64,000 nt of DNA from Cymbomonas tetramitiformis (lineage: Eukaryota > Chlorophyta > Pyramimonadophyceae > Pyramimonadales > Pyramimonadaceae). Positions within the stretch are counted from its first letter, which is position 1, and each line of letters starts with the position of its first letter. A model generated the notes under the pieces. It had not been told where the DNA came from. It saw only the letters and a program-made list of their open reading frames with translations, and searched no databases. The translations under genes and the position numbers were made by a program. Positions 52,697-62,779 of this stretch are shown here, piece by piece. The DNA lies in assembly GCA_001247695.2 (NCBI GenBank), contig LGRX02034683.1, positions 49,889 through 113,888 on the forward strand, written 5' to 3'.

Positions 52697-53728
52697 GTGG
52701 ACTGCAACACCCAGTGCCCTGTACCTTACCTGACCGACCTCCTGACTGGCACCACCTCAGTGGCCTCCGACATCTCCGAGGACACTCTGGACACTGCCAC
52801 CACCCCTCCCACCTCCACCACTTCCCTCCCACCACCATCATCACCTCCCGACTGCCACCAGCCCGAGCCTCGGGCCACTGGTATCCCCCCCAGCCACCAC
52901 AATTGCACCTGACACTGCATACATCCATACTGCAGTGCCTGGGATCGGGATGCATTGGGAGGGCACGCATACAGATCTGGTTCACACTGCTGCCGTACAC
53001 ACCGCCGCACCACAGCCTGGCTGTAACACTCCCTCGGTCACACGCACCCTAGTAGCCATTGCCATGCACTGGTTCTCCTTCCATGTTGTTGTGCTCCTCA
53101 CACTTTTGCACATAACACTGACATACACATTCTATATGTCACCTCGGCCGGCTACCACCTTCTCACAGTCGGCCTCTGCCAGTGCTTCGGCATCGGCCAA
53201 TGCCTCCACACAGCCAGCCTCCGGTGGTGCCACGGCACCGGCTACTGCCTCACCTCAGCCGACCTCCGGTGGTGCCACGGCACCGGCTACTGCCTCCACA
53301 CAGCCAGCCTCCGGTGGTGCCACGGCACCGGCTACTGCCTCACCTCAGCCGGCCCCCGGTGGTGCCACGGCACCGGCCACTGCCTCACCTCAGCCGACCT
53401 CCAGTGGCCTTGCCGCACCAGCTACTGCCTCTCCACAGGCGGCCTCCGCCAGTGCTACGGCACTGGCCAACCACACGCCACATTTGCCCTCCGGTGGTGT
53501 CACCGCAGCTCCCACCACACTCTGTGAGCCAGCAGCTGCCTCCACACCGCCCCTGGGACACAGTGCCGATGAGGCCCTTGTGGGCACGCCCACCGATCAC
53601 ACCGTCTATACTGACGGTGCAACCGCCGCTGACACCCCGACATCTCTCAGCACAGCTCTCGAGGCCGACGCTACAGTGGCCAGCAACCGCCTACACTCGG
53701 TGCCCCTGACAGCTCCCCAGCCCCCTTG
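52697..53728 (+). pseudogene. Ala/Pro/Thr-rich repeat protein with one membrane-like segment
   Basis: A frame from 52697 (MDCNTQCPVPYLTDLLTG) shifts near 52912 into one that continues to the inserted element at 53729. It has a hydrophobic segment (FHVVVLLTLLHITLTYTFYM) and then about seven 18-residue repeats of QPASGGATAPATASP. Low complexity; no domain recognised. With the protease frame at 54811 it probably belongs to one retroelement, split by the 1079-bp element. Confidence 0.45.
53200..53460. repeat. 54-bp tandem repeat in the Ala-rich frame
   Basis: Units of CAGCCAGCCTCCGGTGGTGC then CACGGCACCGGCTACTGCCT, four near-perfect copies and more degenerate ones. Confidence 0.85.
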
Positions 53729-54807
53729 TGGCTACTGCCCCGCAGTCCTTGTGGTAGGACCAAATCGACGATTTGGTCCTACCACGAGGACCATTGTTCC
53801 GATAATTTAATTGGCCATCTCCCGTGATTTGTGGTGTCTAACCATTGAAAGGTGGTATATATAGGTCCTATATTAATTTATTTGAACGCTGGTTTGGCCT
53901 ATATCCATCCCATATATCCATGACGAACGCATTTCAAACCTCTACACTCAAATTTTTCAAAACGATTTTTTGGAACATTCAAAATGTGGCAAATTAGTGA
54001 CTCATCTTCAATATTTTTTTACCAATCATATATCAACACTACACCTGCGCGGATACCATCAAATTGAACCTATACATATGTCCCAATCATATTTGGGCGG
54101 TAGGCCCGGTTGGGATGCATATATTGGCTCGTTGGCTCGTTGGCTTCCCCTCTAATATATTGGCTCGTTGGTTTCCCCCCCTAAAACAGTGGTCACGCGA
54201 GCTGACCAGCCAGCCATCATAATTGCTTGCTAGAGGGCATATATCGCAAGGTTGGTGTGTGCGGCACATTAAATCTTCAAGTATATATGTATTGCGAATT
54301 TCTGAAAGTCTAACATCATCCAAATATCTTACGTTTCGACTGGCGTGCACATTTTAGAATGGATGAATGCCAACTTCTAAAGCCCGAAATTCACTAAATT
54401 CGGAATTTGCATTGTGTTGAACATGCGCCATGCTGAAATAGAGCGGAAATGATGATGAGGGTGCGAAGTAACCGATTCAGTTGTCTTATTTGGTCATAAA
54501 CTCAAGATGTATAACCATGAGCATCACCGTGAGCCCCCCATGTGACTCCTAATACTCAAAATAACGGTGGTCCTTGTGGTAGGACCACCATTTTCTTCAA
54601 GCTTTTGGTGAAATCACACCCCTAAAGCGTGTCGTTCAACCACACACCTAAAGTCTCATGGGGGCCGCCGCTATAAGAAATAAAATTCATTTAACTCATA
54701 AATATCATGTACAAATGTTGCCTGTGCCTCAAATAGTCGATTTAGTGATCGAAACCGCAATTGCCCATTGGTCCTTGTGGTAGGACCATGAATTTGGGTA
54801 GTAGCCA
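53729..54807. mobile_element. 1079-bp hairpin-rich DNA element, copy 2 (inverted)
   Basis: Begins TGGCTACTGCCCCGCAGTCC and ends TTTGGGTAGTAGCCA. It is the reverse orientation of 16792-17870 and has exactly the same length. The same GGTCCTTGTGGTAGGACC hairpins are present. No clear target duplication (CTTG against TCAA), unlike copy 1. Confidence 0.87.
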
Positions 54808-54810
54808 TCA

Positions 54811-55365
54811 ATGCAGCAATTGCACAACCAGCTCCAGCTACAGCTCCGACTCCTCAGGGAAACTCCCGGGGTACTGCACAGGTACGGTACCACTGATGAG
54901 AGCACCCCGAGGATAGATCAGCATGTACATGCCACTGAAGCAAGTGGCCAGGTTGAGAGTATCTCAGAAGAAGTCATTTCCAGTCTGACATTACAGTTTC
55001 AGCAGATGGACGTTCCCTCATATCACATCGCACAGATGCAGTCTCAGACAGCACAGCTGAAATCACAGAAGAAGCTGTTGTTGTATAAGGGAAAAGTATA
55101 TGGACAGAGTACTCCCATTTTGGTAGACCTGGGGGCAACATCATCATTTATCGACAGGCAATTTGCTTCTCAGCTTGGAATAGCAGCTTCTGATTCATCA
55201 TCATTCTCAGTAGGGTTGGCTGGAGGAAGCCAATTACCTTGTACATCCTATCTTCCCAATGCTACATTTACGCTGGGCAAGTATAAGGATTCAGTGGACC
55301 TTTATGTTATTGATATCCCTACGTTCTGGAAAAATCAGAAGACGCGTCTTCTGAACGTCTTCTGA
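54811..55365 (+). pseudogene. Retroelement aspartic protease fragment
   Basis: A 184-residue frame. Residues 102-118 read PILVDLGATSSFIDRQF, the protease active-site region with DLG in place of the usual D-(S/T)-G (D106). Later FTLGKYKDSVDLYVIDIP fits the second block. It ends where GAAGAC repeats begin, so RT and integrase are absent. The Leu replacing Ser/Thr would probably reduce activity. Confidence 0.65.
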
Positions 55366-55800
55366 ACGTCGTTTGAGACGTCTTCTGGACGTCTTCTGGG
55401 GTCCAGAAGACATCCAGAAGACATCCAGAAGACATCTTCGGCGCGTCTTCTAATGTCTACCATCTTCTGGTTCCAGAAGACGTCCAGAAGATCTTCGGCG
55501 AATAAGACATCCAGAAGTTATCTTCTGGACGTCTTCTGCATGTCTTCTACATGTCTTCTGAATCCCGGAAGACGTCTTCTTGATATCTTTTGGGCGTCTT
55601 CTGTACATCTTCCCCGAAGATCTTCCGGACGTCTTCTGAAACTCAGAAGATGGTAGACATTAGAAGACGCGTAGAAGACGTCTTCCGGATGTCTTCTAGA
55701 TATCTTCTGGAACCCAGAAGACGTCTAGAAGACATCTTCCGGAATTCAGAAGATGTACAGAAGGCATGCAGAAGACGTTCAGAAGATATATTCTGAATGC
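55335..55800. repeat. GAAGAC/GTCTTC palindromic repeat block 1
   Basis: Roughly forty copies of GAAGAC or GTCTTC in 460 bases, many as GAAGACGTCTTC or in an 11-bp rhythm (CCAGAAGACAT repeated). The same motif recurs in the CACTA-like region at 57460-58010, 60545-60605, 62065-62125, 62690-62740 and 63705-64000. Confidence 0.9.
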
Positions 55801-56200
55801 CTTGGTTCTGCATGTCTAATACATTTCAACATTCGTATACGCATTCGCGAGGAATATTTTTAGGCTGAAATAAGTTAGCAAGAAGGATGAGTGCAAACAA
55901 GATGTATGGCATAATACACTTCTCGCCATCCTTAACACACATATTCTCAATGTTTGATACACGACAAGAGATGATTTGTTTGTGCGGAAGACTAAGATGC
56001 TTTGGAGACTAAAATTGCTTTAACAATATTACTTTTCAATCAAGAATCTAATCATAAGGAGGTCCACGCATATTATTATCCTAACTAGCTAAGTGTCTAG
56101 GACTACTTCACATCCTTGTTCTAAACAACTAGTCTAATTACCTAGAAACGATGTTCAACTAACATGCACACATGGCATAGGTCTTGGACCACGCAAGAAC
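55801..56200. other. Gene-free AT-rich stretch
   Basis: I see no gene, RNA or repeat here. Confidence 0.5.
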
Positions 56201-56204
56201 ATGG

Positions 56205-56635
56205 GTTTTCCACTCGCTCGTTTTTAACCGATCTGAAAAACAACGCACACCAAAATACCAACACTTAGTAGAGTGAAAACACGCAATGAATACAAGCACA
56301 AATTCCTAGGAAGGGTAAGGTAAGTACCTTTACTCTTCTAGTTGTGGGCGATGGGCTGAAAATGCGCTTTTCCCACTTGCTCATTTTCAGCCAATCTGAA
56401 AAACAAAGCGCAACTCAAAACCAAAGGTTAGTAAAGCGGAAAAACACAACGCATAAAGGCAGTATTTTTTAGGTGTGACACTAGGGGATGATAGAGCAAA
56501 TACCTTTACTTGTGGTGTTGAGGTTGGGCTGAAAATTTACCTTTTGGACTAGGTCATTTTCAGCCGATCTGAAAAACAAAGCGCAACGCAAAACCAAAGG
56601 TTAGTAAAGCGCAAAAATAGTACGAGACGAAATAC
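56205..56635. repeat. Three diverged repeats containing GCTGAAAAT...TTTTCAGCC
   Basis: Units at about 56210, 56355 and 56525 share (C/T)TCATTTTCAGCC(A/G)ATCTGAAAAACAA and CAAAACCAAAGGTTAGTAAAG. Each has an inverted GGCTGAAAAT partner that makes a hairpin. Confidence 0.8.
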
Positions 56636-56667
56636 AAGATTACCGAAGGAAAACAAAAAGGCCTAGT

Positions 56668-56738
56668 GGTGTGAGTTGGAATCGAACCAACATCATCTCG
56701 TCCAAAGGACGAGCGAGAACACATGTCTCGTTCACACC
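56668..56738 (-). tRNA. tRNA-like gene with full cloverleaf, anticodon uncertain
   Basis: The 71 bases on the minus strand fold as acceptor GGTGTGA/TCACACC (7 of 7 pairs), D stem GAGA/TCTC, anticodon stem CTCGT/ACGAG, variable ATGAT and T arm GTTGG-TTCGATT-CCAAC (5 of 5 pairs). A T-run (CCTTTTTG) follows as a Pol III stop. By position the anticodon is TTT (Lys), but base 33 is C instead of T and the D loop lacks GG. It may be a diverged functional tRNA or a tRNA-derived repeat. Confidence 0.6.
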
Positions 56739-56739
56739 T

Positions 56740-57460
56740 CAATTAGACGCTAAGCACGCCGAAGTGCGCGTAAAAAAACCAAGGCACGAAAAGCACCCGC
56801 AATCACTATTGAAGTATTGCGTTGTGCAACGTTTTTCTGTTAGACGAACTATTTTAAAAGGACCACTTCACCCAGCAGCAGTCCGCGGAAAACGAGGCTG
56901 CGGTGGAATTGAGTTGGATGCAGGTGTAAAAGTGGTAGATGCAAATTTCACTTCAACGTTAAATAAAATTCAAACTCGAACGGTCATGTCGATGTGCGGT
57001 GCGGTGCTCGTGCTCACTCCCCTGCGCTGCGCTGGGCCTGACGATGCGATGCGATGCGATGCGATGCTACTGTAATGCTAGCTGACGATGACGCCTGACC
57101 ACGACCGCGACCACACGCCAGCGCCACACCAGCGCAGCGCAGCGCAGCGCTGGCAGATTTTCCGGGTTTGCTATCCGCGGTATCGTGCAGTCATCACGTC
57201 TCACGCGACTCACTGCGCGCGTGATCGACTGTTCGACCGTTGCTAGGAGGGATGGTGCTCTAAAACAAGAGCAGTTTCTTCTACCAAATTCGTCGGCCCT
57301 TTTAACTTAGTAACTTGGTACGTTTGCCCCTCTCCCGAACAAACCACTTGTTTTTTTGCACTTCTACCTACACCACACAATTATGCCCAGTATTGTGCAC
57401 CTTATATGTTTTTTTTGTTTTTTCGCGATTTTTAAAGCTTTTTTCAAAAAAAAAAACAAA
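56740..57460. other. Gene-free interval
   Basis: Contains GATGC(GATGC)n-like units (57040-57065) and the palindromic-rich CAGCGCAGCGCAGCGCAGCGC at 57131. Short frames are not convincing. Confidence 0.45.
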
Positions 57461-58010
57461 AAGACATACGGAAGACACCCCAGATATCTTCTGTGCATCT
57501 TGTTACCCTCCAGAGATGTCTTTGAGGAAGACATGTCCGCTCATAGCCGCTAGGTAGACATTAGAAGACGCGTAGAAGATCGTCAAAAAAATGAGGAAGA
57601 CGCCCCTAAGAGGGGTGTTAAGACGTTCGGTGGAACTTCTACAAGTTGCAGATTTCCAGAAGACATGTCTTCCTCAAAGACATCTCTAAGACAACCGGAA
57701 GATGTACAGAAGATATCTGGGGTATCTTCCGCAAACACAGTCAAGAAGACGTCCGGAAGATGTCAAAAAATGTCTTCCGCGTGTCTTCTGTGTGTCTTCC
57801 GCGCGTCTTCCGCGCGTCTTTCGCACCTCTTCTGGGTTCAGGAAGACATATATTCCCCGAAGATGTCCGGAAGATGTACAGAAGGTATCTGGGGTATCTT
57901 CCGCAAGCACAGTCAAGAAGACGTCCGGAAGATGTCGGGAAATGTCTTCCACGTGTCTTCTGAGTGACTTCTGAACGTCTTCTGAGTGTTTGTCTTCAGG
58001 ATGCCCTCCG
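57460..58010. repeat. GAAGAC/GTCTTC palindromic repeat block 2
   Basis: Includes two units of about 190 bp (57700-57775 and 57870-57960 share CAGAAG.TATCTGGGGTATCT and CAGTCAAGAAGACGTCCGGA). 57550-57580 repeats the phrase GTAGACATTAGAAGACGCGT found at 55650. Confidence 0.88.
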
Positions 58011-58047
58011 CACTACCTTGGCCAAGTGTCCTTTGTATAGGAGATAG

Positions 58048-58384
58048 AATGGCAAGTAAACGTGCCGCGCATCTCCAAAAGGGGGAAGCGCCCCCAAAGA
58101 CCAAAATGTCGTCCTTCAAACGAGCGATGCTCACTAAACCCCCCCCCGAATCCGCGGCGGAGGTCTTCCGTCAATCCAAGCCGGAGGTCTTGAAGGGGAA
58201 GATGGCAGCGGTGCACGATTGGTTGTCTACGGTGTCGCCATCCCGCGAGTTGGACCATGAGATGACGGCATGGCTCGGGGAATCCGTCTACATTCATGAG
58301 CATTCCCCTGCAACAAGGTGCTTGCTTGTCTCCATAACCCACATGCATCTATCATGCACATTTATGCAGTTTGGAATGCATACA
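58048..58384 (+). pseudogene. Unassigned exon-like frame upstream of the TIR element
   Basis: The frame MASKRAAHLQKGEAPPKTKM and on through VHDWLSTVSPSRELDHEMTA to HSPATR, then a possible donor (GTGCTT). It lies between GAAGAC blocks and is interrupted by the TIR element whose target duplication ends at 58384. It may be an early exon of the CACTA-like gene seen at 61926. No domain recognised. Confidence 0.35.
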
Positions 58385-58571
58385 GGTAGGCTATTTAATT
58401 TAGAATATTTTTTCATAAGTTTAGAATACCCCATTTTCATCGTTAATTTAGAATAAGTTTTCTTTATGTCATCCGGCTATGACCGGTGCATGCATCCATG
58501 ACGTTGTACCTGTTGAGCTATCGCCATGCCATGCGAAGAGTTGTCGCGTAGCCAAACGAGAGGAAAATAAC

Positions 58572-59624
58572 ATGGCTGAGCCCGACGGCTTTGAGTTCAC
58601 AAGCCCGGGCAAAAATGTGGACGATATATATCCTTCGGAGGGAGAAGAAGAGGAAGAAGAGGACTTCCTCGTTGCACCAAAGGGGAAGGGGAAGCGTAGC
58701 CGTGTCCCCATAGTGTGGAGTACGGTCTTGAACGGTGTATCTTTTGTAGAGTGCCAAGACATGATGGCAACCTTGAGCCCTGAGGGTGTGACCATGGCTA
58801 ACAAGCAATATAAATCGAAAAAAACCTCTGCCGTGACTCAAAACTTCAAGTGTTCTTTAAACTTTACTCACGGTTGTGGAGTTCACTATAAAATTGTCAA
58901 GGGGACGACCTTAGGCCCTACTGTTACATGCAACTTGTACTCCCGTGGGACACACGACCATACTAATTTCATAGGAAAGGGTATGTCGCATGCACAAACG
59001 TGCAAGATAATAGAGCGTGGCTGCGCAAACGAGGCAAAAGGCAAGAAAGGAGGGAAGGAGGGTTGGAATGTTGGGTGGTGGTTTAACATGGGGAGAACAG
59101 TGCAGCAAGAGGGGTTTGCCCCTAAGCTAGATGGCACATGTGCTTTCGGGACGCCCCACCCTTGGCACAAGAAAAAAGGAGTTTACATGGACGATCCGCT
59201 AACAAGTGCAAGCAAGCCGTATTGGAAGAAAGAGCTTTACATCCTAGCAGGTCAAATCTTAGAAATAATAGACGCGGATTACAAGCGAGACGGCGATTGG
59301 TGCTTGTATGTGTCGTGCATGCTAGCCGGGAAGTGCGAAGTGAAGCGACACGAGGACAGAAAAGATGTGTCACATCAATACATAATTTTTCTTGGAAACT
59401 ACAAGAACGCGGTTCTGGAGATGGAGTCGCCTAGAGAGGATAGCATAGGCACCCTTCTCCAATTCTCTGAAAGCCATAAGGTTTTAAAGTGCGATGCGCG
59501 GTGCAAACATAGAGTAGCTTCTGAAGGTTTTGAGGGAGTGCGCTATTGCGTTACTTTATACAAAATGTATGATAGGCGTCTAAGCAAACCAGCCCCGGTG
59601 TATTGGCCACCACATTATATTTAA
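58572..59624 (+). CDS. TIR-element protein with WRKY/GCM1- or FLYWCH-like zinc finger
   Basis: 350 residues from the ATG at 58572 (MAEPDGFEF); an upstream in-frame Met at 58479 lies in the terminal repeat and is less likely. An acidic N-terminus (EGEEEEEEDF) is followed by C94-x7-C102-x25-H128-x-H130, the layout of the WRKY-GCM1/FLYWCH zinc-finger superfamily, which many transposases use to bind DNA. The rest (PHPWHKKKGVYMDDPLTSAS, GDWCLYVSCMLAGKCEVKRH) matches nothing I know. The frame is intact, overlapping the stop of the convergent gene by 4 bases. It could be the element's DNA-binding subunit or a novel transposase. Confidence 0.75.
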   Translation: MAEPDGFEFTSPGKNVDDIYPSEGEEEEEEDFLVAPKGKGKRSRVPIVWSTVLNGVSFVECQDMMATLSPEGVTMANKQYKSKKTSAVTQNFKCSLNFTHGCGVHYKIVKGTTLGPTVTCNLYSRGTHDHTNFIGKGMSHAQTCKIIERGCANEAKGKKGGKEGWNVGWWFNMGRTVQQEGFAPKLDGTCAFGTPHPWHKKKGVYMDDPLTSASKPYWKKELYILAGQILEIIDADYKRDGDWCLYVSCMLAGKCEVKRHEDRKDVSHQYIIFLGNYKNAVLEMESPREDSIGTLLQFSESHKVLKCDARCKHRVASEGFEGVRYCVTLYKMYDRRLSKPAPVYWPPHYI

Positions 59625-60361
59625 CGTACAACAGTGCAAGGTGAGTTCTCCTTTGCGAAATCAGGAGAGTCAACCATAACGTGTTTGCATAGACTCACCC
59701 CCGTAGGTGATGAAGCACACCATTCGTGCCTTAAAACGCACCCCCTATTGTGCACAGTTAGTTCTGAAGCACAACTTGCACATAGTTTGCCAATAGTGTT
59801 TCCACATCGCCTAATGGTAAGCATAGCGCCCGCTACGCAATGGTGGACGCTACGGTGCTCCCTAGTGGCTAATAGTGATAACCAATACAAGAATCGAGCC
59901 ATGTATGACATGTTTTTTGCCCGGTTGTATAACACCGATAAGAAAGGTTGCATAATATCGTCGAGTTGCCACCCTGCAACATGGTTAGTGTAGTGAAACA
60001 AGGGAAACGACCCAGAGAACAAGTGTCGCTGGCACGGTGAATATCCCCAGCTCCCACGTGAAGGTATAACCCCTCCCCAAGGCATACCCTCCGTGTATTC
60101 GAGATACACATAGCGGTTATGAAAGTCCCATATAGGGTTACCGTCACTATCGTCACTCTCCCATAGGTTCACAGTGTCTGTATACTTTAGCCGGAAGCCA
60201 GTTTGGGCATTCTCGTCGAATACAGTGCCTTTGAAAGCTGTGGGTTGATAGTGGGGGGCCTTATTTTCAAGCAGAACACGCCGGGAGTGTCTATTACAAC
60301 GGCGCCCACCATTATCACAAGTGAGACAAACCTTCTTAAAGCTTTTTGGAGGCTTCCTCAT
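59621..60361 (-). CDS. TIR-element second protein, unknown, Cys-rich
   Basis: 246 residues from MRKPPKSFKKVCLTCDNGGR. Near the N-terminus is C-x2-C-x5-C-x2-H (CLTCDNGGRRCNRH), a likely zinc-binding site. The middle is aromatic-rich (WESDDSDGNPIWDFHNRYVY, WGYSPCQRHL). The C-terminal third has more Cys and His. The first 50 residues are conserved in the non-autonomous element at 52152-52020 (LACDNGGRRCNRHSRRVLLE), showing this segment lies next to the right terminus in both. No known domain. Confidence 0.65.
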   Translation of the reverse strand: MRKPPKSFKKVCLTCDNGGRRCNRHSRRVLLENKAPHYQPTAFKGTVFDENAQTGFRLKYTDTVNLWESDDSDGNPIWDFHNRYVYLEYTEGMPWGGVIPSRGSWGYSPCQRHLFSGSFPLFHYTNHVAGWQLDDIMQPFLSVLYNRAKNMSYMARFLYWLSLLATREHRSVHHCVAGAMLTIRRCGNTIGKLCASCASELTVHNRGCVLRHEWCASSPTGVSLCKHVMVDSPDFAKENSPCTVVR

Positions 60362-60544
60362 GATGGCAAGCGGGAACTACAGCGTTTGACCTGCGTGTGC
60401 ACATTATTTGAACACGAGTCGTGAAAAGGACCACCGGTCATAGCCGGATGACATCAAGAAAACTTATTCTAAATTAACGATGAAAACGGGTTATTCTAAG
60501 ATTAAGAAAACTTATTGTATATTAATTATTTTTCCATGCATACA

Positions 60545-60720
60545 ACCGAAGATGTGTGGAGCATCTTCTGCGCAACTTCCGGACGTCTTCCATGTGTCTT
60601 CTATGAATTCACCATCACAATGTTTTCGCGGGGCTGAAGATCATGAGGACGCGGTTCGTATTTGCGTGCCGCGTCAAAGCAACCGGCCACCTTTCGGCTT
60701 AGCCGAGCCTACTAATGTGC
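60545..60720. other. Short GAAGAC-repeat stretch right of the TIR element
   Basis: CCGAAGATGTGTGGAGCATC, CTTCCGGACGTCTTCC and ATGTGTCTTCTATG continue the repeat type of block 2. The TIR element therefore landed within this array or the intron that holds it. Confidence 0.7.
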
Positions 60721-61245
60721 TTTTCTCGGTTCAAGAGTTTTTTTGGCTATGTGCAAGAAATTTCAGACTTGCATGAACCGGGCTTTAAGGAGCATACGTG
60801 GGAGGACATTTTCTCCGATCCATCGGACTTGGCCGATGATCCGGGCACGGTGCACTTTCGACAACATAAGTGGCTGCTTGAGCCTCCCATTGGCGTCAAC
60901 CTCCAAGGAATGGTGTTGAAGATACGGGATGCAATCGCATCGGGCGAACCATATCATCGTCCTCCGGAGCTTGTGAGTGATGGGGATAGGCGGATGAATC
61001 CGCAAAGGCTTTCACCTTCACCTCCGGCCCCGATGGATGAAGTTGTGGACATGACCTATACCGAAGTCCATGAGCCCGAGGACCCTCCCCCGGAGATGCC
61101 AACACGAAGGTGCGAACCGGTTGCCACGGCATGCCCGTATCTCCATGAAAGATGTATGCCCATGGCGTCATGTGCACGCTCCATCGGAAGTCGTTCCGAA
61201 GACGTTCCGAGCGTCTTCTGCGCATCTTCCGGGCTCATGGACTTC
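60721..61245 (+). pseudogene. Unassigned frame in the CACTA-like region
   Basis: A frame of about 170 residues: FFGYVQEISDLHEPGFKEHT, then HFRQHKWLLEPPIGVNLQGM and a Pro/Glu-rich end (PEDPPPEMPTRR). It runs into GAAGAC repeats at 61195. Probably an exon of the same transposon gene as 61926-63642, not recognised by itself. Confidence 0.35.
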
Positions 61246-61261
61246 GGTAAATCTAACGTAG

Positions 61262-61745
61262 AGCAAAATGACAATAGCAGAATCTGAAATCAAGCATTCC
61301 AAAACTGAAATCTGAAATCCACCGTAGAGCAAAATCAGCCAAAACTGAAAATCGGAAATCTAATGTGGAGCAAAATGACACATATAAAAATCTGAAATTG
61401 GTTTGTAAAATCTGAAATCAAGCATTCAAAAAAACTGAAACCTGAAATCTAACGTAGAGCAAAATCAGCCAAAATTGAAATTTGGAAAATCTAACATAGA
61501 GCAAAATGACAAATGCAAAAGTCTGAAATGGAGCATTCCAAAAACTGAAAACTGACATCCAACATAGAGCCAAATTAGCCAAAATTGAAAATCGGAAATC
61601 TAACGTAGAGCAAAATGACAAATGTAAAAAAAAATCTGAAATCAAGCATTCCAAAAACTGAAATCAGAAAACTAACGTAGATCAAAATAAGTTGAGATTG
61701 AAAATTTGGAAATCTAACGTAGAGCAAAATGACATATGTAAAATT
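61262..61745. repeat. Tandem repeats of AACGTAGAGCAAAATGACA type
   Basis: About eight degenerate units of roughly 60 bp: AATCTAACGTAGAGCAAAAT, then (CAGCC or GACAAAT)AAAA, then CTGAAATC. AT-rich and not coding; it probably fills an intron. Confidence 0.85.
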
Positions 61746-61925
61746 GCACTTTCGCATTTTCCCTTCAATTTCAACAAATGCAACAATCTTGATTATTTCT
61801 AATTAATTACAAATGGTCATCACAAATCACAATGGTCAAATGGGGGCAAGGCCATAAGAAGATGTTGCGTCCGAACGGCACGAACACCGGACCGAAGACG
61901 CTCAAGTGTCACGAAGGCGTTGAAA
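61746..61925. other. Stretch before the first clear transposase exon
   Basis: AT-rich to 61840. Then CCGAACGGCACGAACACCGG and a GAAGACG-like piece may contain the upstream part of the exon starting at 61926 or a splice acceptor. Not resolved. Confidence 0.35.
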
Positions 61926-62063
61926 ATGCTACAAGCGGGCATCATGAGCGTGCTAGCGTCTTGGGATAGAGACGAGGGCTACTCGAAAAACATGCTTGAA
62001 GACTTGATCGGGCAGTTGACGGTCATAACGAGAGAGCTCACTTCGGAGCTTGTAGACTGTAAG
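61926..62063 (+). CDS. CACTA-like transposase gene, exon A
   Basis: 46 codons in frame: MLQAGIMSVLASWDRDEGYS through LIGQLTVITRELTSELVDCK. Donor GTACGG at 62064, phase 0. The next exon continues DVPKLQNLVDEF. The start Met is the first in frame but may be internal. The 90-bp intron (62064-62153) contains GAAGACATC repeats. Confidence 0.6.
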
Positions 62064-62153
62064 GTACGGAAGACATCTTGAAGACATCCCGAATACGTTC
62101 CGAGTACATTCCAAACGTCTTCCTTAATTACCTTTTATTTGGTGATTTTGCAG

Positions 62154-62662
62154 GATGTTCCTAAGCTTCAAAATCTGGTGGATGAGTTCTTCAAGTCACT
62201 CGAGTGCGATGGCTCACCTGACCGGCTGGTCATCAACGCGCATTTGCTTTCCCACTTCCCCGACCAACTCCTCATGTATGGTCCAATACGGGGGACATGG
62301 ATGTACGTGTTCGAATCATTCAACGGGAAGATTCGAAGGTGGGTGAAGAACAATGCATATCCGGTTCAGAGTGTTATGCAAGGCTTCGGGCGGTACCGGA
62401 TGGTACATGTGGTGCGAGGGTTAATCTTGGTACTTCGTCGCCGGCGGGAGGCAACCACCAATCCCACCCGGCCACCCGCGCTCCGGTTCTTGACCACCGC
62501 ACCGTTGAGGGCGCCGAACACCGTGGTTTTGGGAACACAAGGCAAGCGCCATGTACTCTCCCGCGCTGAAACGAAAGCGCTGGAGCTGTGGATGCATGGC
62601 AACGTGCCCCAATACCGCAAGTTGAAGGCAAAATTCGACGACTACGTCACCTACCGCAAGAG
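62154..62662 (+). CDS. CACTA-like transposase gene, exon B (DUF4218-like)
   Basis: Acceptor GATTTTGCAG, donor AGGTAAGT. Reads INAHLLSHFPDQLLMYGPIR then YVFESFNGKIRRWVKNNAYP and VQSVMQGF. N-x-H-x-x-x-H, GP, F-E-x-x-(N/L)-G and R-x-VK-N are the conserved spine of the DUF4218-like domain that follows the catalytic domain in TNP2/CACTA transposases. The DDE part itself would lie upstream and is not seen, so it is lost, split or too diverged. Intron phase 2 at the end. Confidence 0.72.
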
Positions 62663-62779
62663 GTAAGTAAGAAATGAAACCCATAAGGTGCCTGGAAGAC
62701 GTTTCATATATCTTCTAGGCATCTTCCACACGTCTTTGGTAAATACATGTCCTGACACTGTGCACGTATACATTCGCAG

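Larger units (their letters stand above)
58385..60535. mobile_element. GGTAGGC TIR element with two convergent genes (2151 bp)
   Basis: Ends GGTAGGCTATTTAATTTAG and, read inward, GGAAAAATAATTAATATAC, then about 90 bp of inverted repeat. It is flanked by perfect 9-bp duplications ATGCATACA (58376-58384, 60536-60544). It carries a plus gene (58572-59624) and a minus gene (60361-59621) that meet tail to tail. A 9-bp duplication and a Cys/His domain recall Mutator-like elements, but I see no DDE transposase. Family undetermined. Confidence 0.88.

Noticed and set aside
59138..59434. Alternative frames within the TIR-element plus gene
   Set aside because: Fully inside the longer frame with the zinc finger; no separate start context.
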